The notes beneath the pieces were generated by a model, which did not search any database, was not told where the DNA came from, and was given only the letters and a program-made list of their open reading frames with translations. A program made the position numbers and the translations under genes. DNA of 64,000 nt from Pontibacillus marinus BH030004 = DSM 16465 (GTDB taxonomy: Bacteria > Bacillota > Bacilli > Bacillales > BH030062): positions 1 through 64,000 of the forward strand of contig NZ_AULJ01000008.1 of assembly GCF_000425225.1 (NCBI RefSeq). Reading direction: 5' to 3'. This document shows, one piece after another, positions 26,196-34,947 of the stretch; positions within the stretch are counted from its first letter, which is position 1; each line of letters opens with the position of its first letter.

Positions 26196-28316
26196 TTATT
26201 TTAGTTCAATATTCAGTTCTGCTAAAACTAACTGTGCTGAGTGTCTTTTAACTAATAATTGAAGCGTTCTATCCTCTAAATCCCATGTCATATACCTATC
26301 TGTTTCTTTCGGATTGTCAGTATTAAATTCTTCATTTATATGGTTTATATAGTTTTTCTTTATATCATTCACTGTGCCTTCATGAAAACCACTAACTGTG
26401 TAACTGTAGAGATTGTCACCATGGTAGAAGTTTGACAACCCAAGACCGTATTTACCACTATATCCAAAAAGCTGATCTAAATTATAAGTGATTTGGTAAT
26501 CACCATCACCTTGATGATTAATGCGTTTAGGTTTTACTTTAAGTAAATCAGTGACACTCTGCTTTGTATAATCTTTGTTGAATTCTGTTAAAAAACTCAA
26601 ATCCTTTACACTTTTAGCATTAGGGTGGTAACCGTCAACAACATTAAACCTCATTACGATGGGGGTGATTGTTTTACCGCTTGTTGATTTGATATTACGT
26701 ATATATAGAAAATGAGGTTTTGATTCATATTTAGAATTAGGACGAATAAGTAATGTTCGTTTATTTTGTACTTCTGTATTGAGGTCAATAAAACTCCCTT
26801 CATAATCTTTTACATATACGTTGTTTGTATTTACAGTAGAGAAATCTATGTCTTGACTAAAAGTTACATTCCACTCCTTATCCACAGGTATATTGTACTT
26901 TGTGTCCAGTTCCTTGGCTTTGGAATGGACTTTATAAGGAAATGTTTTGGAAAATCCCTTATAAGTAACGTTAAATTTACCTTCTCCAGAATCTAAAACT
27001 TTTAAGGTATTACGAGTTGCGTCTAGGTGTTTGTTTTTAATTCCAATAGGAAGATTGAACACCTTTTCTGTTTTTCCACTTTCATATTCAACCATAAAAT
27101 AATATTTGAGTTCATCTTTAATATCTAAATGTTTGAGTGGTATATCAAGAGTTGTTCCTGATATATTACGCATTATCCGAATATTATCAATCTCAGGTTT
27201 TTTTATGATTTCCTCTGAATCAAAGGATTGGATTAATTCTCCCATATTTATGTTCTCCCAAAAAACAGTAGGTCTGTTCTTTTCATCTTTAACGATATAA
27301 GAAAATTTATATACAGTGTCCTGGTAAATGGGATTACGATCCATATCATAGCTGAGAGTAATGTCATCGATGGAACCAAATAACTGGAATACATTCTTTA
27401 TGGAACTATGTGTTTCTGATAAATTTATACTCTGACCATATACATGTTCCGAATCATTTATAGGGCGATTTGCTTTGAAGTATATTTCGTTCTTTTCAGG
27501 GTCGCCTCCAATGAATTCTAAATTTATTGGTTCGCTTTTTCCTTCCAGAGTAGGATGTTTTGCTTTCATTCCTGTGAGATCTTCAAAGTATTTTACTAAT
27601 CCAGGTACATGTTGAGGATAAGGAATAAACGTATTCTCTTGATATTCTTTATTAATTAAAGCCTTTTCACTTCCATACAACTGAACATAGTCTTCTGCTG
27701 CTATCTCATTTAATCTCCACATGTGATCCACTTTTGTGTTTGTTGTCACATTTTTATGGCTACGGTATTTAGCGTAACTGAGATTTCTCAAGTTATCGGT
27801 TAAGTATTCATCGTTTTTTTTATCTAAATAATAATAAGTAACATGGTGACCGTATTCATGTGCTATTAAACCAGCAAGGTATTTGTCGGCTTGAGCAATA
27901 TCATCTGAATCAAAGCGTCTCATATTCAACAATTCAATCCAGTTACCGTTTGTGAGTTTGCGATCTTTATAAACGGGATGATAGTAACCATCCAACGTAT
28001 CCACTCTATCATTCAACACGATAAAATCGAGGAATTTGATTTCTTCACTATACGAATTCTGTAATAGTTCTTGAAAGATCCCTTTTAGTTTATCTTTATC
28101 ATCCCAATTTTCACTATAGCTGTATATCTGTATTGTATGGTTATAATCAGGAACATTTCCTTCATATTGCGCATAAAGCTCACACTCATTTTCACCACAC
28201 AATGCTTCAGGATCGATATCCTTTACATTAGCCATTACTTCAACCTCAGGAATTAATGATACTGTGATCACCAATATTGCAAAAATAAAACAGGTTCTTA
28301 TTAGATTTTTTCTCAA
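26196..28316 (-). CDS. Secreted zincin-type metalloprotease-like protein with SbsA/Big_5-like module
   Basis: A 706-residue protein starting at TTG 28314-28316 with AAGGAGG upstream. A signal peptide (about 1-29) precedes a zincin-like domain (about 40-230) with HEYGHH at 153-158 and an acidic helix downstream (RLNEIAAEDYVQLYGSE, about 201-217) that could supply the third ligand. Ig/fibronectin-like regions follow (about 265-450). The shared module (about 475-565) reads IPVDKEWNVTFSQDID. A ~130-residue C-terminal domain (GYSGKYGLGLSNFYHG..) is unknown. It probably is an extracellular protease tethered to the envelope through its Ig modules; the substrate is unknown. Confidence 0.8.
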   Translation of the reverse strand: MRKNLIRTCFIFAILVITVSLIPEVEVMANVKDIDPEALCGENECELYAQYEGNVPDYNHTIQIYSYSENWDDKDKLKGIFQELLQNSYSEEIKFLDFIVLNDRVDTLDGYYHPVYKDRKLTNGNWIELLNMRRFDSDDIAQADKYLAGLIAHEYGHHVTYYYLDKKNDEYLTDNLRNLSYAKYRSHKNVTTNTKVDHMWRLNEIAAEDYVQLYGSEKALINKEYQENTFIPYPQHVPGLVKYFEDLTGMKAKHPTLEGKSEPINLEFIGGDPEKNEIYFKANRPINDSEHVYGQSINLSETHSSIKNVFQLFGSIDDITLSYDMDRNPIYQDTVYKFSYIVKDEKNRPTVFWENINMGELIQSFDSEEIIKKPEIDNIRIMRNISGTTLDIPLKHLDIKDELKYYFMVEYESGKTEKVFNLPIGIKNKHLDATRNTLKVLDSGEGKFNVTYKGFSKTFPYKVHSKAKELDTKYNIPVDKEWNVTFSQDIDFSTVNTNNVYVKDYEGSFIDLNTEVQNKRTLLIRPNSKYESKPHFLYIRNIKSTSGKTITPIVMRFNVVDGYHPNAKSVKDLSFLTEFNKDYTKQSVTDLLKVKPKRINHQGDGDYQITYNLDQLFGYSGKYGLGLSNFYHGDNLYSYTVSGFHEGTVNDIKKNYINHINEEFNTDNPKETDRYMTWDLEDRTLQLLVKRHSAQLVLAELNIELK

Positions 28317-28624
28317 AACTTTTCCTCCTTTTTAATATCCTATAATTATTCATAGTATAAAAAGAAACGTTACCAAAGCATTACTGGGAAGAATAGGGGG
28401 TAGGTCCATAGACTCTTAAGCTTTATTTAATTTCTTGAGTGATTGGTAGAAAAACTTTTAAGATTAACCATCGGAGATACCTGTTTTCTTTCGAAAGTAA
28501 GAATATCTCAAATAATTGATGTTAGTCCTTTTTGCTTACTATCTATAGATTTTTTGTTCTCTACCTCATAAAATGGAATTAAAAGTTATTTATGTGCGTC
28601 GTAATATGCGTAGGAGGGGAGAAT
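28317..28624. other. Divergent intergenic region
   Basis: It carries the promoters of the zincin gene (left) and the hydrolase-regulator gene (right), plus a second-family repeat at 28394-28420. No gene is seen. Confidence 0.45.
28394..28420 (+). repeat. Second dispersed repeat family, weak copy
   Basis: AGGGGGTAGGTCCATAGACTC. It keeps the TAGGTCCAT core but not the closing CCC. Confidence 0.4.
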
Positions 28625-30067
28625 GTGAGTTTTTACACCAAAGATAACGAAGAAGCGGTTTATTATAAGTACATACAAGGTGAACAAGAGGATGGAGAAA
28701 CGCTTTTACTACTACATGGCATTGGTCTTGAACTAACGATGTGGGAGAAACTTATCCCTTATTTACACGATTACAATATTTTAATGCTAGACATTCGAGG
28801 GCATGGTCGTACACAAGGAAGTATGACGCCTGTTCAGTGGAGTTTATTTATTGATGATATTGTGATGTTAGTCGAACATCTAGGAATAAAAGTTGATCAT
28901 ATTGTGGGTCATGGACTCGGGGCGTTTCTTGCCTACGAAATCATACATAAAGAAATATTACCTTCAAAGAGTCTTACCATTGTTTCCACCCCCTTTTATT
29001 ATCCAATTGAACCAGGGAAAAAAGGAGTTCAATATAGGAGGGATCATTCAGATAATTTAGCTGATCTTATGATTCACTTTTTATTAGCTAAAAAAACTGA
29101 AGAACATGAAGCGTACATTCGAGATGCTTTTGGAAAAGTTAATTTGCAAGAGTATTTTGAAGTATTAGAGTTCCTATACAAAAATACTTCAATTGAGAAG
29201 TTGAAAAATATTGAAGTACCAGTTTTCATGCTTTCAGGTGAGCATGACCTGAATTATCCACCACAATTGTTAACTTATAACGCTCATTTCATTAAAAATG
29301 TACGAACCTTGATTGTGCCTGCAGCATCCAATTTAATTCCCATGGAACAGCCAGTTATCATGGCAAAATGGTTAATAGATTTCTACGAGAATCTAAAAAA
29401 CGATCATTCAGTCGTCACAATTCCTTACTTAGCAGAACTAGGCCACCACTTACATCCCCAACCTAAGAATGAATCCATTCCAGGAGAGGTGCGTATTTTA
29501 AATGGGTTTGAGTTCTATTATAAGGGCCATCAATTACAAGGCAATTGGTCGAAGCGTAAGATGAAAGAAATTTTAACGTTTTTATCCATTCATCAAAAAG
29601 TGTCTAGAGACCAAATCTGCGATCATATTTGGCCAGAATCCCTCTTGAAGAATGCGAAAAACTCCTTGCGAGTCAGTCTCAATCATATAAAACAACTGCT
29701 TAAAGAGAATAATGCAGAAAATATGCTATCAATTGATCATCAAACTGTTTCTTTCGAAGTGCCGGTAATTTGTGATGCTGTCACGAAATGGGAGCAGTTA
29801 AAGCTCATTACTGATGAAGATGATAATGATGTATTAAGAGACAAGTTATTCAAGTTCTTAGATGATTACCCTACTAAACCATTCCCTCATATTTTTGAGG
29901 ACTGGATTTTGGAATATCAATATGAAATTGAAGAACGAATTAAACAAGCCTTAGTTGATATTTATCAAAAGAACCTCGATTCAGAGAATAAAGCCCAACT
30001 TAAAGCAACTGAACAGTATATGGAGCGATTTGGTATGTACGATGAAGTGATGGAACTAGTCTATTAA
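28625..30067 (+). CDS. Regulator: catalytically dead alpha/beta-hydrolase fused to SARP/BTAD-like transcription factor
   Basis: The start is set at GTG 28625, seven bases after GGAGG; a frame from 28592 would include that ribosome binding site. The 480-residue product begins with an alpha/beta-hydrolase fold (about 1-260: LLLLHGIGLELTMWEKL, DIRGHGRTQG). The nucleophile elbow reads GHGLG (95-99) where Ser is expected, D208 is kept (GEHD), and the catalytic His is replaced by N236 (PAASNLIP). Both Ser and His are lost, so it cannot work as a hydrolase. Residues about 285-375 are a winged helix of the OmpR/SARP type (WSKRKMKEILTFLSIHQKVSRDQICDHIWPE), followed by a BTAD-like helical domain. It probably is a ligand-sensing transcription factor. 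Neighbours do not reveal its target. Confidence 0.8.
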   Translation: MSFYTKDNEEAVYYKYIQGEQEDGETLLLLHGIGLELTMWEKLIPYLHDYNILMLDIRGHGRTQGSMTPVQWSLFIDDIVMLVEHLGIKVDHIVGHGLGAFLAYEIIHKEILPSKSLTIVSTPFYYPIEPGKKGVQYRRDHSDNLADLMIHFLLAKKTEEHEAYIRDAFGKVNLQEYFEVLEFLYKNTSIEKLKNIEVPVFMLSGEHDLNYPPQLLTYNAHFIKNVRTLIVPAASNLIPMEQPVIMAKWLIDFYENLKNDHSVVTIPYLAELGHHLHPQPKNESIPGEVRILNGFEFYYKGHQLQGNWSKRKMKEILTFLSIHQKVSRDQICDHIWPESLLKNAKNSLRVSLNHIKQLLKENNAENMLSIDHQTVSFEVPVICDAVTKWEQLKLITDEDDNDVLRDKLFKFLDDYPTKPFPHIFEDWILEYQYEIEERIKQALVDIYQKNLDSENKAQLKATEQYMERFGMYDEVMELVY

Positions 30068-30080
30068 TCGATCGAACATA

Positions 30081-30129
30081 GGGACGGTTCGTCTGTTTGT
30101 GAAAAAGATACAAACGCAAGAACCGTCCC
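30081..30129 (+). repeat. GGGACGGTTC palindromic repeat, copy 8
   Basis: GGGACGGTTCGTCTGTTTGTG ... ACAAACGCAAGAACCGTCCC, almost exactly the consensus. It lies 13 bases after the hydrolase-regulator stop codon. Confidence 0.88.
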
Positions 30130-30187
30130 TATGATAAGGCGATAAAAAATGGATTTATAATAATATTACGAATCATTACTTATTAAA

Positions 30188-31054
30188 TTGATTGGACTGA
30201 TTTATTTGATTGAGAATTTTAGTGAAGTTTCAAGTGTACTTTTTGGTGTTTCTAGTGGATTGTTAACTATTGTGGGTTTGATAGCAGTGTACATAACATT
30301 AAATAGTCAGCAGAGTGTGGAAAAAGCAAGAGAGATATTATGGAATTTGCAATCATTAAACTTTTCAATTAAAAAAAATTTCAGTGAAGAGAATACTGAC
30401 TCATTACAAGAAATAAGATGGTGGTTTCGACACTATGAAAATCTAGTAAGTAAGAGTAAACCTACCGATGTTGTAACATATTTAGCAATAATAACAATTT
30501 GTTTTGTTGCATTCTCATGGACTACTTTTACACTTATGGTTGATCTAAGTTCTCCATTAAATGTTTTTATGGTGGGATCTATTCTTGTTTTATTATCATT
30601 TAGTTATATGCTCTTTAAACTAAATGATAATAAAAATTTGGGTAAGTTACCTAGCTACCATGAATTAATGTCAATGAATCACAAAGACAAAACAGAAATG
30701 GACATGCTACAAATCTTGAAGAAAACAACAATTTGTGAAGTATCCTTTGAAGATGATAGTAGTATTAAGTTATTCTTTCATTTTCCTTTTAATAAAATGG
30801 AGTTTAAGTATGAGGTAACAGTGTTCGACACTGAAGAAGGAATACTCGGTGGAGAGGCGATTGCTTCTAGTCATTTCACGCTTGAGGAATTAGATACAGT
30901 TTATTCTCCTTCCGAATTGATGGGGATGGACCTGGATTACTTATTAGTAAGAGTGGATTTTTGGCATGACTCAAAAGAACAGGATATTTATGGACGAGAG
31001 TTTAAGTTTCCTCTATTTGAGTATAAGGAAGAAGATGATTTTCAGACAGTGTGA
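30188..31054 (+). CDS. Membrane protein of unknown function, 288 aa
   Basis: Starts at TTG 30188; no clear ribosome binding site is visible, so the start is uncertain. Three membrane helices (about 17-37, 94-114 and 119-141) flank a cytoplasmic helical loop (SQQSVEKAREILWNLQSLNF..). The C-terminal half (about 170-288) is soluble, alpha/beta and acidic, with FHFPFNKMEFKYEVTVFDTEEG and ELMGMDLDYLLVRVDFWHDS. No family recognised. It sits between two palindromic repeats as a single-gene cassette. Confidence 0.6.
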   Translation: MIGLIYLIENFSEVSSVLFGVSSGLLTIVGLIAVYITLNSQQSVEKAREILWNLQSLNFSIKKNFSEENTDSLQEIRWWFRHYENLVSKSKPTDVVTYLAIITICFVAFSWTTFTLMVDLSSPLNVFMVGSILVLLSFSYMLFKLNDNKNLGKLPSYHELMSMNHKDKTEMDMLQILKKTTICEVSFEDDSSIKLFFHFPFNKMEFKYEVTVFDTEEGILGGEAIASSHFTLEELDTVYSPSELMGMDLDYLLVRVDFWHDSKEQDIYGREFKFPLFEYKEEDDFQTV

Positions 31055-31060
31055 GGAAAT

Positions 31061-31131
31061 GGGGACGGTTCTCCTGTTAGCCGTAGGGGGGAGTTTCATC
31101 TTCCTTTTATAAACGTAAGAACCGTCCTCCC
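31061..31131 (+). repeat. GGGACGGTTC palindromic repeat, copy 9, with enlarged loop
   Basis: GGGGACGGTTCTCCTGTTAG, about 30 extra bases, then TAAACGTAAGAACCGTCCTCCC. The arms are conserved while the centre is replaced or expanded. Confidence 0.75.
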
Positions 31132-31142
31132 TATATATAAAG

Positions 31143-31796
31143 TTATGGTGTGAATTCCATCTTAACCCCCTCAGATAACGCAATACCGTCTTTACTCTGT
31201 ACTTCGCTAGTTATCACCAAGATATGAGTCTTGTCCATCCATCCCATTACAAATGGCTTAAACTTGACTGTGGTTTGCCCATCTGTTGTGTATTCAAGCT
31301 GCCCATTACTTTCAGGATGTCTAATTCCATTTTTATCGATGACATAGAAATTATCCCTATTAATTGTACTTTCTTTTAACTTAGTAGAAAAGGTTATGGA
31401 CCACACTTTATCTTTACCCACATTAATCTTTGTAGGAAGACTTTTATACTCTTTTATAGTGTCTAACATTTTTTCTCTTTCTAGTTCTTCTTGTTCTCTT
31501 TTTTCTTTTTCAGCTTCATATTTACTTTCATATTCTACATTACTACTGTGTTTTATTACTTCAAAATTACCTATATTATACCATATGTGTTCCTCACCAT
31601 ACACAACACCTAAGACTTTCACAGTTGTCCCTTTTTGAATCGTTCTTGATTTAGGGAAATCTTTAGAATTAAAATAGACATTTGTTTCAGCCTTTACAGT
31701 AAGCTTCCCAACTGAATCTACTTCGGCATTAGTTACTGGTGAACATACAAGAAAAATGAAGAGTATCAAACATATGGATATAATCTTCTTTAACAT
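31143..31796 (-). CDS. Secreted SH3-like plus SbsA/Big_5-like protein, 217 aa
   Basis: ATG 31794-31796 has GGAGGAG upstream. A signal peptide (1-24, ending TNA-EV) is followed by an SH3b-like segment (about 28-85: KLTVKAETNVYFNSKDFPKSRT, IQKGTTVKVLGVVYGEEHIWYNI) typical of cell-wall binding. A charged linker (YEAEKEKREQEELEREK) leads to the shared Ig-like module (about 118-217: DKVWSITFSTKLKES, NFYVIDKNGIR). It is the smallest of the six module-bearing proteins. It may bind the wall or another surface protein. Single gene. Confidence 0.78.
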   Translation of the reverse strand: MLKKIISICLILFIFLVCSPVTNAEVDSVGKLTVKAETNVYFNSKDFPKSRTIQKGTTVKVLGVVYGEEHIWYNIGNFEVIKHSSNVEYESKYEAEKEKREQEELEREKMLDTIKEYKSLPTKINVGKDKVWSITFSTKLKESTINRDNFYVIDKNGIRHPESNGQLEYTTDGQTTVKFKPFVMGWMDKTHILVITSEVQSKDGIALSEGVKMEFTP

Positions 31797-31869
31797 AAAA
31801 TCTCCTCCTGCTAATTTTCTATATCCTCTCTATTAGTTATTTTATACCATATAGTAATTTAATACTATA

Positions 31870-31896
31870 AAGGGATAGGCCCATCGTCTCTTTGGA
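31870..31896 (+). repeat. Second dispersed repeat family, copy
   Basis: AAGGGATAGGCCCATCGTCTC followed by TTTGG. It is close to the copies at 17467 and 42839. Confidence 0.5.
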
Positions 31897-31990
31897 GTAT
31901 CGAAATATTAGGGAGATTATTCATACAGAATTTTTTGAAGGATAGGTTTCTGGATTCAGATTAAATACATATATGGGATTGGTGGTGTGA

Positions 31991-32428
31991 AGGGGTAATG
32001 CTATTCTTTTCCTTTGTTTCAATAGTGGAGGTATTAGTTGGGGAGTCTCTTCTTATGTATTTAATAATTTATTTCCTATAACATTTTATAAAGAGATAAA
32101 TGGAACTGGAAACACTAAAAGTTCTGAACTACTAGATGATAATGTTGGATTAAACCCACACCCGAGAGTTTATTTATTTCCGATTTATCAATGTTTTATG
32201 AGACAGAAGACGATCCTTACATGCCTGTTTTAAGAGGCATGCAGTATATCCGGTTTACATCTGGTACGAACCTTCCTAAGGATATAGAGTTAAACAAATG
32301 GTATAAACGAGTCGTTGATGTGAAATTTTCTAAAAAAAAGACAAGGTGGAGATCCTGTGAGCTGGGATACTGCTAAGTCGGTTTTAGATGGAGTGATTCC
32401 TATTACTTCATATGAAGAACTGAAATAA
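31991..32428 (+). pseudogene. Decayed hypothetical gene with two frameshifts
   Basis: Three frames join into one protein. GNAILFLCFNSGGISWGVSS.. to NPHPRVYLFPI (31991 to about 32190) continues after a shift as FYETEDDPYMPVLRGMQYIRF.. to VVDVKFSKK (to about 32340). A second shift in an A-run leads to RQGGDPVSWDTAKSVLDGVI and PITSYEELK, ending at TAA 32426-32428. About 140 residues remain and the start is lost. The family is not recognised. It lies among repeats, as do most decayed genes here. Confidence 0.6.
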
Positions 32429-32431
32429 ACA

Positions 32432-32452
32432 CGGGAATAGAACCGTCCCTAT
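32432..32452 (+). repeat. GGGACGGTTC repeat, 3' end only (copy 10)
   Basis: GGGAATAGAACCGTCCCTATG keeps the right arm only. Confidence 0.45.
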
Positions 32453-32583
32453 GTATGTATCTGTATGTCATATAAGCTTATATACTTATTAAATCATTTA
32501 GAGAAATCACATTTTTTGGGTTTTTTGATTCATTTAATTGTTGTAAACTAGTAAATGAATACTATATTTTGAGGGGTGACACC

Positions 32584-33003
32584 ATGTCTAATGTTGAAAG
32601 ATTCAAAGAATTATTAAGGCAAAAAGAAATTTATATGAACGAAGGAACAAATGAAGACGGTAGTGTGTTTTTTCGTACTGAACAAAAATTAAAAAATGGT
32701 GGTTCAATCGGTTTAGTTGTAGCATTCTCAGTCGAAGAGCATATGGTTGATGTTTATGGTTTTGATATTGCTGAAATAACAGATCCATTAAAAAAGGAGT
32801 CAATACATAAATTACTAAATGAAATTAATATAGATTATAGATTTAATAAATTTTATATGGATAATCAGGGGAGAATAAGTAGCAGTGCTGCTTTAATATT
32901 TGAAGACAATTTCAATCCTAATGTAGTTTTCAGATTAATGGTTATGGCGCTAAATACTGCTGATGAGGTTTATCCGAAGTTTATGAAAGTGATGTGGTCA
33001 TAA
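32584..33003 (+). CDS. YbjN-like small protein, 139 aa
   Basis: Start chosen at ATG 32584, preceded by GAGGGGTGA. The fold pattern (ERFKELLRQKEIYMNEGTNEDG, FFRTEQKLKNGG, VVAFSVEEHMVDVYGFDIAEI, LLNEINIDYRFNKFYMDNQGRI, then VFRLMVMALNTADEVYPKFMK) matches YbjN/type-III-chaperone-like proteins, which have a helix, a beta sheet and a C-terminal helix. These are thought to act as small chaperones or regulators. It is a single gene with its own terminator, and no membrane segment is seen. Confidence 0.62.
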   Translation: MSNVERFKELLRQKEIYMNEGTNEDGSVFFRTEQKLKNGGSIGLVVAFSVEEHMVDVYGFDIAEITDPLKKESIHKLLNEINIDYRFNKFYMDNQGRISSSAALIFEDNFNPNVVFRLMVMALNTADEVYPKFMKVMWS

Positions 33004-33005
33004 AG

Positions 33006-33031
33006 AAGACAACCTTTTATGAGGTTGTCTT
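33006..33031 (+). terminator. Intrinsic terminator
   Basis: AAGACAACC pairs with GGTTGTCTT, followed by TT(C)T. It lies immediately after the YbjN-like gene. Confidence 0.75.
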
Positions 33032-33160
33032 TTCTAAACCCATAAACATATCACTATGTTTAAATGATTATTAACAGCTAAAGGATGAAAGGCATACCAG
33101 CTGTTATATAATATAACAATTTTAAAGACAGAACCCATTATCCTAAAAGGAGAGAATTAA

Positions 33161-33538
33161 GTGAAAAAAGATAATAGTCTTACTGACATAACAATTGATT
33201 TTGAAGGACAAAAACTAAAATTCCCAAATATGAAACTGTCCGAGGGTGCAGTGCTTTTTTATTTAGAATCTCAACCTCATTTGGAAAATCCGTATGAATT
33301 GATGATTTTTGAAGATTATATGGAAGCTAAAAATTTAGTGGCATGGCTTGAGGTAAGTAAAAGAACATTATCTGAAATAGATAATCATATAAAAGACAAC
33401 TGTCCATCATTTAAGGGATGTTCTCACTTTAATCATTCCAACCTTCCAAAAACGAAAACAGTTGATTTTGTGAACGATAGAAATGAAGTCGACTTTTCTG
33501 CTCAAATTATCAACTTTGAAAACATCTTTTCAGCATAA
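33161..33538 (+). CDS. Hypothetical protein, 125 aa
   Basis: GTG 33161 has AAAAGGAGAG upstream. The protein is soluble and acidic, with a short beta-strand start (TDITIDFEGQKLKFPNMKLSEG) and a helix (DYMEAKNLVAWLEVSKRTLSEIDNHIKD). Two Cys and three His residues occur near 100-112 (CPSFKGCSHFNHSN) and might bind metal. I do not recognise the family. Its stop codon overlaps the first base of a tandem duplication that marks the edge of a palindromic repeat. Confidence 0.55.
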   Translation: MKKDNSLTDITIDFEGQKLKFPNMKLSEGAVLFYLESQPHLENPYELMIFEDYMEAKNLVAWLEVSKRTLSEIDNHIKDNCPSFKGCSHFNHSNLPKTKTVDFVNDRNEVDFSAQIINFENIFSA

Positions 33539-33562
33539 GGAAACATGGGAAGGAAACATGGG
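33537..33562 (+). repeat. Exact 13-bp tandem duplication at the repeat's 5' edge
   Basis: AAGGAAACATGGG twice in a row; the last GGG is the start of the palindromic repeat at 33561. Confidence 0.88.
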
Positions 33563-33589
33563 GACGGTTCGTCTGTTTGTGTCGTCCCT
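33561..33589 (+). repeat. GGGACGGTTC repeat, internally deleted (copy 11)
   Basis: GGGACGGTTCGTCTGTTTGTG joins directly to TCGTCCC. The centre and most of the right arm are deleted. Confidence 0.7.
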
Positions 33590-34029
33590 TTATATTGTTT
33601 TTTAACCGAGATGTTCATAAGGTCATTTTCTGCAAACTAATCCTCATATTTTTGTACAATCTCAAAAACTCTTTTCATAAATGCTCCTCTTAATTGTTTT
33701 CTGCAAGCAATCTCATTTTAGGTTAAAGATCATTATTGTGAATAATCCTAATGACAATCATCAGAACTGCACTACCCTTTACACGTTTATTATTAATGAA
33801 CGCCAATGAATTCACCGAACACTGCCAATCTATATACCAGTCCCTTTGATAAAACGATCGCATACTTATTATTTATAAAAATAGATATTTCTGTTAAAAT
33901 AAATAGTAAATATTACCTATAACCTATGGAAATAGTTAATACATTTTAACTGATAACCATAGGCTTGGGTTGATGGGAATAAATTCTATAATAAGAGGTT
34001 ACGATGAAATGAATAGAGGAGAAAAAATA
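33590..34029. other. AT-rich intergenic region
   Basis: No gene is seen apart from an alternative upstream start of the glycosyltransferase frame (TTG 33970 / ATG 33973), which lacks a ribosome binding site. A-T-rich promoter-like sequence occurs around 33870-33910. Confidence 0.4.
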
Positions 34030-34851
34030 GTGGTTAGTCCATATGTTTCTATTGTTATCCCCACATATAATCGGTTGCTATACTTGACGGAATTAATGGA
34101 ATGTTTAAGTAGACAAACCTTTCAAAGCTTTGAAATTATTATTGTGAATGATTGTGGAGAAAAGGTGGATATTGTAAAAGAGTTATACCCTCAGTTGTTG
34201 ATAACGATTATCGAAATGGACACGAATGTAAAGCATGTTCATGCTCGAAATGTAGGCGTAGCTCATGCAAATGGTGATTATATCATGTTAATCGATGATG
34301 ATGATTTAATTGTTTCTACACACCTTAAAACCATGCTCGAGGTTATATCTGAATATGATTTGATCTATTCTGATGTAGAGATTGTTAATTATGAATGGAT
34401 TCATCAAGTACGTGTGCCTAAAGCACGTTTTTTATTTGCTTATGAGTTAGACTTAAAAGGTATGCGCACATTCTCGACCTTTATTCCTTCTGGATGTTTA
34501 TATCGAAAAGAAATTCACGATCAAATCGGTGGGTTTGATGCCGACATGCATCATTACTGGGATTGGGATTTCTTTTTACGTGTGTCAGAAAAGTTCCGAG
34601 TCAATCGCGTTCCTGTGGCAGGCGTCCTTTATGACTTCTCTGATAGTCATGGTAATCAATCCAAGAATGTAGATTCGATGCAAGGATATTTAAAGAAGTT
34701 ATCAGAGAAACATAATCTAGGCGAGCTCCCAACCAAGAATTTTTTTACGTTGTTAGATGAACCAGGGGTAAAGAAGAGGAAAGCAGGAACCAAACAAGTA
34801 TGGGATGGAACTCCTTTTAGAACACGAGCGACTAATCGGACGCACCTTTGA
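34030..34851 (+). CDS. Family 2 glycosyltransferase (GT-A fold)
   Basis: Start chosen at GTG 34030 with AGAGGAG eight bases upstream; the frame is open back to 33970. The 273-residue protein begins a few residues before the hallmark VSIVIPTYNRL strand. It shows the nucleotide-binding EIIIVNDCG, the NVGVAHANGDYIMLIDDDDL metal-binding DxD-type motif and the acceptor-side GGFDADMHHYWDWDFFLRVSE (catalytic ED/WD region). GT2 enzymes transfer sugars from nucleotide donors to surface polysaccharides or proteins. It stands alone with no other polysaccharide genes, so the acceptor is unknown. The last dozen residues (RTRATNRTHL) look like drift at the repeat edge. Confidence 0.82.
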   Translation: MVSPYVSIVIPTYNRLLYLTELMECLSRQTFQSFEIIIVNDCGEKVDIVKELYPQLLITIIEMDTNVKHVHARNVGVAHANGDYIMLIDDDDLIVSTHLKTMLEVISEYDLIYSDVEIVNYEWIHQVRVPKARFLFAYELDLKGMRTFSTFIPSGCLYRKEIHDQIGGFDADMHHYWDWDFFLRVSEKFRVNRVPVAGVLYDFSDSHGNQSKNVDSMQGYLKKLSEKHNLGELPTKNFFTLLDEPGVKKRKAGTKQVWDGTPFRTRATNRTHL

Positions 34852-34947
34852 AAAAGGGGGAGAGTTCTATTGTTTGTGAAGTGTTGGAGGATGCAGGGAC
34901 GTTTCTTGTATTGGTTGATATTGTCACTGAGAATTTCTTGAACAAGA

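Noticed and set aside
28625-29400. Active alpha/beta hydrolase (for example a peroxidase or esterase)
   Set aside because: The Ser and His positions of the triad are Gly97 and Asn236.
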